Below are positions 48,701 through 60,700 of a stretch of 64,000 nt of DNA, piece by piece; positions within the stretch are counted from its first letter, which is position 1; each line of letters begins with the position of its first letter. Source of the DNA: Acanthaster planci (taxonomy: Eukaryota; Echinodermata; Asteroidea; Valvatida; Acanthasteridae); assembly GCF_001949145.1 (NCBI RefSeq), contig NW_019091394.1, positions 1,320,231 to 1,384,230 on the forward strand, read 5' to 3'. A model generated the notes under the pieces. It saw only the letters and a program-made list of their open reading frames with translations, did no database searches and had not been told where the DNA came from. A program made the translations under genes and the position numbers.

Positions 48701-51700
48701 CAGTTGCCAGATGTGTCCCTCTCCCCTCCCCTCCTCCCTCTCCCTTTTACACTGTAGATTGAACTTGTCGCCCTCCCTGTCTGCTCTTGGCACTACTGTG
48801 ATGCATCTTGCCCCAGTGGGCCTTTCAGGGGAGGGCTGTCCGGAAACATTTTGCAGATTCCCTGTCCCTATTTGTCAATGTGTATCTTTAAACAACAACA
48901 ACATGCATGGGGCAGCACCCTTTCCAAGTCCAACACTGAACAGGATAATCCCAAGTTGGGCATTAACCTGTATCGGGCCAGTTCCATCCATCACGCATTT
49001 GGGACACGCGTTGATCAAAAGTCAGAAGCATTATCATGTCCATACTTCAAAGCGATGAGTGGTAGCCTGCAAAACATTCGTCACTCTGTTCAGAATGTCC
49101 TACAGAATTGCCGTATGTGTAGGTTTTGATGTAGATTTTTGGTTTGCAACCTAATTTATTCCACTGGTACAGGCAGGTGTAGGTCTCTCAAAGTTACAGG
49201 GACCGAACTGTGCCTGGATTAGAGGTGCTGACAAGTTGAGCACATTGAACCTCGTAAATGTTTCCTCACTCCATAAAGATATTTACTTTGAACAAGTATG
49301 GTTTATTTCTGACTTGTGGCTGTTTGTTGAATGCATGTACAGTACATACATGTGGAGCATGCATACCTCCTGCACGGGTGTGTGGACTTAGAATTCTGTG
49401 TACAGTTTCCCTAGGCAAATGCAATACTGATAAATTGACAGATTTGTTCTGTTGGATGAAGTGGGTCTGTTGAGTGTTGAGGTGTGTAGTACATTCCCCT
49501 TGGACCAGTTTCCCAGCTAGGTACGCACACATTATCCGTAATGTGCATGCAACAATTGGTTTCTTTGCAAGTTTATGAGCAGCCTTCCATAAAAGTTGCC
49601 CCCCCAACAGTGTATGACAGTGATTTGCTGTTGGAGAGCACTCCCATTAAAAAAAAATGTACCCCATTGATATAAAATACAGAACAACATATCACCCAGC
49701 TCCTTTCAAATACAACTTAGCAAATTTGGAATAATTGCCGATGTTGAATGTAACATTTCTGTATTAATTTTGTTATACATTCATTTGAAATACTTTGAAA
49801 TATACAATGTAACAGTTTACATCTCCCTTGAAGTGTCCAGGGCCCTTTAACCCCCATTTCAATGTGATACACCCCCATGTTGAGCCCTAAATGTGCAGAG
49901 AGGGAAACTCCGCGAAAAGGTGACATACCATCTTGTCCTGAAATACCCTCTGTCCAATTCTCCCCCGTCCCCCTCCCTTCCCACACACACACACCTGCCA
50001 GGGGAGGCACCAGACTCTCAGCGTCTCTTCTTTTGGAATGCCTGAGCAGCACGCACTCTCATCAATCAGAGACTCAGTTAACATTGTCAGAATGCGCACA
50101 CTGCTGTGATTGAGTGTTCGGAATCCGCAACAGCACAGCTGCCGCAGAATACACAATATCTGTCATGTCTGCCAGCTTCAGAGAATCCAGGCGGACATTC
50201 GTGTAGGAGACAGTCAATAAACATGTGTGTTAAAGAAACTAGGTTTGTGACTATCCACTGTTTGCTTTCTCTGGTACATGTACTGCGCTTGTAGCGGCAC
50301 ATGTGCTGCACACAAAGTTGCACTCTACTGTATGGTGCACATTGTGGTACATTATTTGCGGATGTGTACCACCTCGCCACACAAAAAGAGTTAGCAGTAA
50401 TTACAGTATGCTGTCAGATAATATTTGAAAGGAAATTCCCTTCAGTACATGTAGCTACACTTAACCGAAGTCCAAGGACCAAAGGACCAAATGTCACACA
50501 ACATATCCACAAACCCATCAGTGTTTCTTAATATCAGAAGTTTGGACATACCTGCAGCTTGGTAATAGTAGAATCCGTTTGGGTGACACTGAGTTTAACG
50601 TTTGGGAGGCAGGTCACAGTGTTCTTGGTTATAATGTTACAACTTTGCAAGCGTGTAGATGATACACATGTGTACATGTCACTGGCCTCTTTTGAAAGCT
50701 CATGTATGTACATGCCTGTCCTGATGAGTTCGGTAATCCAGAAGGCTAACGGGCCACAGAGGATGCATAAACCATATGTTGAAGTGCAGGGACCTAGAGG
50801 AGATTTGTCTCTGTCACATTAGTTATCCATTTGGCAGAGCAGGCAAGCCCTAATGTGAAGAACAAGTGGAGCCTTGTCACTGTTCATTTCAGTGACCGCA
50901 TTTATAAGTACTCCCAGATATGATAACTTGCACAGATTTTCCACTGGAAGTGGACTGTCATTGTTGTAGATCATAATGTTCTCCCGCACATACATGTGTA
51001 GCCAGGGTTTGTTTGCCTGTTTGTTCGTCTCCCCTGTCTCACAGCAGAATTTGGTAAGAGCACCTTCCAATAAGCCATTTGCGAGTTAAGTTTGAGTAAA
51101 ATCTGGTACACTGAGCTCTTTAAATTCACTTGAACATAACTTGAATTCTTTCTATTAAAAGCACTGTTTCTATACCTCATGATTCGGGGCAAGCATTTGC
51201 TTAGTTACATAAGAGACACCTTGCAACAATACATTGTTCTCAATGGATAAGAACGGCATAAAGGAACCAGTCCATCCTAGAGATGGTGGTCGCTCTGCAA
51301 AAGTATAGCAACGGTGTTTTTAGTCTGGGGAATTCAAATTGTTACGTTTCTGAACAATCAGATCACACAGTGTACTAGATTTTATTCAAATTTAACTCAC
51401 AAGTGGCTTATTCTGGGGAGTCCAGTCTTGGAACAAACTGCCTTTGCCATTGAAGTAGCCTCTTTCAACAAGTTAAAACATCTTTAAGAAGCTTTTTTAT
51501 CCAACACCTATACACGAAGTTGCTTACTGTTTCTCTGCACTGTTATTGGTAGTCCTTTTGAACCTATTTGTCTTTTAATGTTTTTATATTTTTAACACAG
51601 TATCTTCTCTAAAGATTTGTCTCCGATGATTTTTGTTATTTTCAATATTTAATTTCATTTTTTCGTAATGTTTTTTAAACTTTTTAATATTGTTAACTGG

Positions 51701-54700
51701 GACCCATGGGAGAACAGGTTTTGACAAACTGAATGGGTTCCCCAGTATAAAGAAGAAAGCATGCAAGCAAGCAAGCAAGCTAGCAAGCTACCTAGCTAGC
51801 TATGAAGACACTACATGTATTTAAGGTAATACATGTAGATGATTTGGGGACTAGTTTTCTAACACAATATTCAACGCTTTTAACTCCTGGTTGTTGCGTT
51901 TATGACCTATGTATTTTCACTGTCCCAGTTTGCATTTATAATCCATTTGCTGTCCTGATTCAGCTGAATTCTCCAGCCCGTCCCATTCTACCACCCTCCC
52001 TCCTTTTGCAAGGATAGACCTACTGACATTCCGCACATTGGTTAATGGAATTCTGATCCTGCTTCAGGCTTGGTTAGTTCCCTCACAGCTGAATTGGGTC
52101 TATGACAGAGTCCCAATTAACCAGCACACCATACAGAGGATAAAGTTCTCCTCAGTTGCACTCTCTTTTGCATTCGTGTGGAGGATTCCTCAACCAAATG
52201 AAGATTGCAACCCTCCAGACTGCAGTCAGCAAGTGAATGGGGTCCTGATTGACTTACACATGTTCCCAGCTACAAACAGGAGCTTAAGGAGATCACCGAC
52301 ACAATGTTTTCAAGGGAGGGGGGGGATTTTATGGGAAGCCAACATGAAATACTGAGCCCAATGCCATATCACCTAGTAAACATGTCACGTGACACACAGA
52401 GCTGAATGTGACATCCCAAGGGGGCCGTTGCTGTTGGTGTTGAGGTGTGGTGTGCGCCAGTCAGCGCACTCGTGGGTATGTGTAAAAAAGAAATCAACAA
52501 ATTTCATGCCAATTGCGTATTGTGCATTTGATCCTCCGTGAATGAACTGGGCAGTGGGATGCCCAAAGGACTTGGCTGGGGTTGAAAGGATGCTAACCTT
52601 GCAATGGGCAGTTTTATTACTCAACGTGAATCCTCGAATAGCAATTGACATTTTTCTGTTTGGTTGGGTTCTTGAATTGCAGGCCCAATCCATCTTCTTT
52701 GTCTTGTCTTCTCTAAAACATTCCAGAAATCTTGTTTGAATAATAATCGGAGAGGAACATGGGACAGTTATTCATGTTGGAACACAAAATTTTTATCAGA
52801 AACAGGAAAATGCACAGAGTTTGCGGTAAGCTTCTGTCCTGGTATTAAAAAAAAAGGACAGAGCAGAGCGAAAGAGAAAATATGCGCATCCCCCTCGCAG
52901 AATCGTCCTGCATTTTGTCGATTTCACCACCAGGACGAAGTCAGCCAGATCCCCTTGTTACTGGTACATCATCCTCCACTGTAGCAGTGTACAGCAGGCC
53001 TCCATGTCCAGCATGAGGATCAAATGCAGCACCCTGGCTCTAAATGCCAGATTGGGAGTGAAATGGGCTAGAAGTAATTTGGGGACAAAACTTTCACCGC
53101 ACTTTCCTTTTTGGCACTGTTTCTTCCTCTCTCCCCCCCCCTAATCCCTGTTTGTATACACCTCCATGTATGGTGCAAGCAGGAGTCAGAGACTGTTCTT
53201 GATAGTCCCCGAGATGTGAATGACCAGATTATGGCCTTGTGCAACAGATGGCGAAGTGCCATAGCTTTATTAGTTGGGTCAAACCACCCCCCCCATCCAA
53301 GACCAGTCACATGGCAATGGAATTCCTGATTTCAAATGTCTATGTACGACACAATTTTGCAAGGCGTTCCTGTTAAGATGTGTGATTTACTCCCTGCTTT
53401 CATCACAAACTGCTTTTAGTAGAGCATTTGTATGGGTAGTACATGTACATGTAGAATTCAAAAATAGCCTTAACTTTCAGTTTGCTATTACAAAACTTTT
53501 TAAATTGGCTCTTTAATGTAAATTTTAATGCAACTTTGGTCCAACAAACCTCTCTATTTTTATAACTTTGACAAGATTATCAAACGCAACACATCGTGCT
53601 GTTCAACGTGAAATGAAGTTGTGCTAAGGCGCCAGAGTTAAGTTTTGTTGGTGTCGGCATTAGTCAAGAACGTGAAATATTTTCAAAATACGATTTGAGC
53701 TTTGCTCTCTGTCTCGAGTATCGTGTCCACACCCCCCATAAGTTCCGGGTTTAGTTGCCCCGAAAGAGTTCAGGGTCGATGACTTTCTGGCCATGACGGT
53801 AGCATTCTGTGTTTTGTTTTTCACTGTTGGGGCGGGCATCATTGCCAGGCGGTTACACACTACACTTTGGTTGTTGTCCTGGCCTTCTTGTTAGCGGTTT
53901 TTTGCATTCTTAAATCCGCAGTGGGACTCGCTTACCGCTTGGTTTTTTTTTTTTTTTTGAAGGCAGTTTGTGTTTACCTTTTTTTTTCCCGGAGAAAGAG
54001 AGGTCTTTCATGACAGACTTGGCCATGTTTGTACAACACAAGGGTAAGCAGGCACTGTTGACAAGCAGCTAACAGAAATGTCTAATTGATAGTGGTCATT
54101 GGTGAAAGTTGATCTTCGCCGAGGTGAGAAATATATTTTTTCGGAGAGGTCCCGAAAGTGAAAACTCAGCGTAAAGGAATTCAGGAGCAAGCCAAGCATG
54201 GAAGTGTTGTGGTGCGCTCACTTCCAGCCTGCCAAACTGTCTTGTCTGGGACCTCAAAACCAGCGAACATTGACCTTGCCAATAACTTGCATGTGTCACA
54301 TAGTGATACTATGAAACTTGTGTCAGTACTTGTAATAAGAATGTTTAACTTCAGTTACTCTGTCGGTGATTGGTGCAACATCCCAAACATCAGAATGAGA
54401 CAGTGAAATTTCCATTGGAGCATCCATTTCTATTCTGTTCTCGCCCTGTTAAATACAGCTCATTTTGTTGCATGGATTCTTATCACCCCCCCAGGTTTGA
54501 AAAACTAAGAAACCCCCCAACCCCCTGAAACTTTGCCCATCTTCAGCAGGCTAACCTTGGTAGCGTCACTCCAGTCTAGAATGAGCTGGAACAACACCAC
54601 CTTCCACTCTGTGTGCACGGGCACCCTTTATCCCAGCTACATTATCCCACTGCAGAGCAAGGACGGAGGGAGGAGGGTTCTCTTAATGTCTTTCTGATGA

Positions 54701-57700
54701 CAAATACACACCAGGGTGGTGAGCAGAGGTTAAGAGAGGGGGATTAGCGGTCGGTGCCCGGAGGACACAATGAAACCTCCATGAACTACCACTACATGCA
54801 CTCCTACCATTTGGAATTTTGGACCCAGCCAATTTGACGACACTAAAGCATGTACTACTACCGGCAAAGGCTTCAGTACATCTGTGCCAGTTGCTTCATT
54901 TACAGTGTGGACATTGTTTTTACTTAACGTAAATTATATTGACCGTCAATCTTTCGCAGGAATCTTGGACAACTTGGGTTTTCATTCTCATGTTTAGGGG
55001 TCAAAATCAGATATTTTAAAGGGTTTTTTTTCCTCTTGGAATGGTGGAAACTGTTTGAGGCAAGCTGTAATTCAAAGCTTGTTCAGTTTAAAACCTTTGT
55101 AATTCATGTACGCTGATTGAACAACAATTTTCAGTTGAATCTTTTTTCCTCAACTCCAAACTGTCAATAGCAAATGGTACATTGCAGTTTTCTCTGTACC
55201 TATGATACATCCAGATTGGGTCATCACAGAAGGGGAATGTCTGTTCACTTACTGATTGGGCTCATCCAACCCCTTTGTGGGTGATACATGGATGTGATTG
55301 ATGACTGTCGTTGGAGCACAAACAAACCACCCTCCACTGACAAACTGCAGTGAGGTCCAGTCAAGAAGAGAGCGCCCCAGCATTCCTCTTGCATCAGCGT
55401 TACCAGTAAATTCCCGAAAGCCCCCACGCTCTCATTTTCTTCCAGCTGGTCTTCGTCAAATAGTGATGAAATGTGCCAAGTTCCTTGACCGTAATTGGCC
55501 AGTAATGTACTCCATTTAGCCCAGTGTTTTACTTAGTAGGTCCCATGTCGCAACCGATAGCTACCTTTTCTGGCTACGTCTTCTTTCAAGATTAAAGAAC
55601 AATGTCCTAAGTACAGTATTTTGTGCAATTAGGTTGGATGTAGAAGAAAAACACACAGCTCTGATTTAAGAGTTATTTGTTTTCAAGGGTATCACATTTA
55701 CTGTGTACACAGTAATTGGTTGACAGGTTTTTGTTCACACCTGCGTTCATGTTTCAAAACTCAAATTCAGGGAGCCATGTGTTTAACATAGGTAGTTTGA
55801 AAGTTGACTCATAAGGACAGAGTCAGAAAGCATGCAGTTCTTCACAGGGTGTGAGAAACATGATCATCTAGGTTTTTTTTGTCTCGGGGTCCAAGGAAAG
55901 AGATGTCAGAAATTGAAGTGCAGTTAAGGCCTCTTGGGATATATAACACAGATGCGACTGTAAAGCCCAAGGGTGTCATTTCCCTTGATTTCTGTGGATA
56001 GAAAGTTCACTGGACACTTTTGAGCATCTGCATCTTTTGGGCGGAAACTGCCACTAACTGAACTGTGGTTTGTTTTGGTTGGGGGAGTGTGGTTTCTTTT
56101 TCCCCTTTCATGACAGAGGAGCTCTTCTCAAAGTTGTAATTTTGAAAGCTTTCATCCCATCACCTCTCATTCTCTGTACATACTGGCATCATGTACTGCA
56201 TGTTTGGAGCTTTGCAATTTTTGGCCTTTTTAATCTGTTCTGAAATTCTGAAGCTTTAATTTGTGGGTGTTATTCATTACATTTTTTTTTCTGTTTCAAA
56301 TACTTCTTTGCTTATGGTCAGACAGTGTTTGAGTATTTAGGTTGGTTTTGCATTCTTCCCAGGGAAGATGATCTGGCAAGGGAAATCTTGGTGAATGTGA
56401 AATGGCCATCAATTCCAACTCAAAGTCGGTGCTATAAATTAACCCAGTTTTGTGTGATCCAGATGCAGCTAGCATTGATCTACCCCTCAGCGGGCCCAGT
56501 GCTTGCACACGGCAAAAGTGAAGCCGCAGCGTCCTTCATACAATGTGTTTGCACGTCCATTCCCAGCTGCGTTACAAGGACGTTACAAGGACATTCCCGT
56601 GAGTCCCTCAACATGGGCAAATTCGACCCCAAAGCAGAAACTTTATAATGTGCTCGACGGAGCCACATCTTTGGTTTCTCTTGCGAGAGGGGCTCTAGTG
56701 TATCGAGATGCTTCCCCTGTCTCTCTCACGGGGGAGAGCTGATACATTCTCTGTCTAATTACATGTAACTTCCATAAAAATGCATGCACGTACGCCTCAG
56801 GGATTTTTCCTTGACACTCACTCACCTCATCGACTTGAATAAAGTCCAGAATGTTCGAAAAGGGATGAACGTTTGTGTACATTGCGTCATTGGGCACACA
56901 GTGTATACTGCACAACCTTTCAACGTATGCAATCAAATTCTAGATGTAAGGTGATGTATTTAACATTCTTTCATAACCAACTTATTTTAAATTGGTTTTT
57001 GCAATGGCCATGCATTCTCGTTCACATGTGCATGTACACACTAGGAATATCTTTTTCATATTTTGATCCAGTTTGGGGGCCTTTCGGAAATTGGACCACA
57101 GACCTAGGACGTATTTTTAAAGAGCAGCCCCAACGGTGGAAGAAAATAAGAAATCTGGCCATAGTATGTTTACTTGGATCCCATTTTAGACATCTATGCC
57201 ACACAAACCCGAATTCAGCAATATTTTTGGTTTAAAAGAATCACTTTTGAGACCCACTTCTGCCGAGCACCATGGCTAGCTTTCTTGAAAGGAGTGTGTT
57301 GTCATCGCTTCATTTACATCTCCTGAATACGGCTTTTCCAGGCTTTAGTCCACGTAGCACTGTGGAAACGGCTCTGCAATGCACATAATTACATGTAGTA
57401 TCTTGTAGAAACGTGTGTGGTTACAGTTACACTGTCCAAAGCTTGCCCTATGGTAGCCAGAAGGCCTGAGATATTCTCCCCCCAAAAAAAATGGCTGAAA
57501 GCAAATGACCCGAAACTGTCAACTGGCGGGAGGAGCATAGTATTTATGAAGAAGTGATGAACTCGTCAGACAGCGGTTCTACTTCGGATAACATCGGCTC
57601 ACCAGAGCAAGGAGAACCCAAGGACACAAAGAGTACGAAGTGGAGGTGCAAAGCCTAACCGCTTCGAACCCATCGTGCCACCGGAGTGCCAATGGGATCC

Positions 57701-60700
57701 TGATCAGGCTTACAATGGGGGCCAGCGCTGGTGAACAAGGCGATGAAGGAGACCAAGATCGGTTGATAAATACAACTTGCGAAGTTCAGAGTGAAGGACA
57801 GATGTTTGGAATGTCTTGATGTTGTTATTTTATTCCGAAAAAAAGTGTCAGGCTAGGCCGTGTAGCTCAGGTGTGCAGGCCTTTGTACGAAAAAATACCC
57901 ATGGAACCAGGGGGTCCTGCGAGGTCATGACGTTTTTTGTTTCCACGGTGGTGTGCAATTAAAAAAGCACTTCTGCATGGTGCCACCAATGGTACAAACA
58001 TGGACAGTTTTTGAAAAACCTGCAGAATTGGTCCATATTTTTATCGCACTGTTACTATTTATTCAGAGGTCACAGTGCCACTTTACATATAGGGCCTACC
58101 TTATTACTTAGATACCACGTGAGTATATTAAACTGTATTGCCCATTTTTTTCACCACCTTTGGAGTTGCTCTTTCTCCAATCCAAGACAAATGTGTTGTG
58201 GTCCTAAATATCCTCAACCAGCCAGCAAACTTTTTTACAACCCCCTCACTGTACACATGTACATGGCTCCTCCCCCCCCCCCTTACAACACATGGTTAAG
58301 TTACATGCACAGTGTATTTTCATAGGGCCCCTTTGCGGCAGCTGGCACAGGGTTCAACAGTAGGATCAACCCCTAGTGGCCAATCCTTCATCGCCACGGT
58401 AATGAGTTAGTGACAAGAGAGGAATGTCAAGAGAAGGCCCTATCTGGTCCCGCGACATTCCACCACCATGACCAAAAAAGAAAAAGCCTTTGTCGGCTGG
58501 CTTGGAAGAGGAAAAACCCGCAGACAGGGCGCATGTGTGCCCTTGATGGGGAAAGGAATTGTTTTTGGAGGTCTTAGGTTGTCCCAAACATTTTTGCAAC
58601 TGGGGCTGTTTTGTGTGCCGAGCTGATGATTCATGGATTAGGAGGGATATTTGTGTTACTTTTTCTGGGGAGCAGCAGACTGATGTCACCCACTTGGAAA
58701 GGAGTAGGACTGGGATGGGGGAGGGGTGTGAGTTTTGGCTGGTGTTTCAGGGTGCAGACCACTAATTCAAGTGAGAGTTTCTGGCCAGCTCATTAGCATT
58801 AAAAGTGCCCCCACGGTGGTATCTTTTGAAAAAGGAGATTGTTTGGCCCCCAAAATGGTGAGATTGTGTAAATCCTTGCAAGGNAGTGACCAGACAAGAA
58901 TTTCATTTGTGTTTCAGAAATCTCAGGGACGTTGGCGTGCATGTTATTGGGCCCTGAACAGTGCTGATTTTACACTGTTTTCAATGGGGTTTGAATTAGT
59001 GGACTGTACCCTTCAGTGGAACACTTCACAGTGAGATAGGGTGGGTCAGGGGATAAGACTGATGTAGGTGTGGTGTAGGAACCAGTGGGAGGAGGGGGAG
59101 GGCTCTATTTTCTTAAGGGGTGGGCGAACTCTCCTCTTTCCCTTTTTCCACACCTGATGGATTTAAATGGCATTTTAAAATTTTAACAGCTGGCCTAGAT
59201 TGTCATAGAAGTCGGCCATATACGCACCCGGTATTAACCCTAGACCCTGTCTGAGTTTAATACTTGGCTGTAGCCTGAACATACACGCGGGTCTATGGTA
59301 GTGGTCACGGACAGTTTCCTTAGAGTCGTGTGTAATTTCACGCCATAGCTAAGTAATTCGGATGTGGCCTTACTCTGGGAGACTGATCTTCTAATGAATG
59401 CTTCACTTTTCATACCTCTTTTAAAACTCTGCAATTGGACATTACATTGCACAGCTGTGAGAAAAACTACCTTGGACCCCCNNNNNNNNNNNNNNNNNNN
59501 NNNNNNTTTTGTTTTGTGGGAATAATTAAAAATGTAATTGGTTAACCCACAACAAATTGAAAAGAAATTGAAAGATTAGTGACCAGACAAGAATTTCATT
59601 TGTGTTCAGAAATCTCAGGGACGTTGGCGCGCATGTTATTGGGCCCTGAACAGTGCTGATTTTACACTGTTTTCAATGGGGTTTGAATTAGTGGACTGTA
59701 CCCTTCAGTGGAACACTTCACAGTGAGATAGGGTGGGTCAGGGGATAAGACTGATGTAGGTGTGGTGTAGGAACCAGTGGGAGGAGGGGGAGGGCTGTAT
59801 TTTTTTAAGGGGTGGGCGAACTCTCCTCTTTCCCTTTTTCCACACCTGATGGATTTAAATGGCATTTTAAAATTTTAACAGCTGGCCTAGATTGTCATAC
59901 AAGTCGGCCATATACGCACCCAGTATTAACCCTAGACCCTGTCTGAGTTTAATACTTGGCTGTAGCCTGAACATACACGCGGGTCTATGGTAGTGGTCAG
60001 GGACAGTTTCCTTAGAGTCGTGTGTAATTTCACGCCATAGCTAAGTAATTCGGATGTGGCCTTACTCTGGGAGACTGATCTTCTATTGAATGCTTCACTT
60101 TTCATACCTCTTTTAAAACTCTGCAATTGGACATTACATTGCACAGCTGTTTAAATGTTTAACATGTTTAAATGCATATTTGCTCCTTAAAGCGATTTCT
60201 TCATTACTACATCAGATATCAAGTATGTCTTAGATGCCATAGTAACGTGATATGAATCATTCTATGCTGTCTGGTCCAAGTTTTGTCTTGAGCTTCACTG
60301 AGAACAATCCTTTAAATGTTGTCCTGTGTTTGTAAATATTTAGAAATCTAGTTTGGGGAGCAAACTACCGTCCTAACCGGGATTGATATTATCGCATAAA
60401 TCAAACAACAATTGAACAATTCATTATTTTCACATTCCACCTCTCTGAAAAAGTACACCCACAAGGCAAGGGAGATCGTGACATAAAGACGGCAAGTGAC
60501 AAAAAAAAAACCTGGCCATTTTCTCATTTCCCTGAGGGCGTTATGGCCTTGCACCTGCTGATCAGAGTGAAAAGAGGCACAATGTCAGGTGTAAGACCCC
60601 GGTGAACCCCCCCCCCCTTTTCCCCATTTTTGTTTCGGTGTGACAAACGAGCACAGCTTGCAGCAATATTTCACACTTTGTAGGCTGAGGGGATTAGGCA

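Noticed and set aside
57850-57890. tRNA-like stretch (GCCGTGTAGCTCAGG)
   Set aside because: It has an A-box-like word but no B box, anticodon arm or acceptor pairing could be built.
59240-60144. Two nearly identical 70-codon minus-strand frames
   Set aside because: Their similarity comes from the duplicated segment, not from conservation of a protein.
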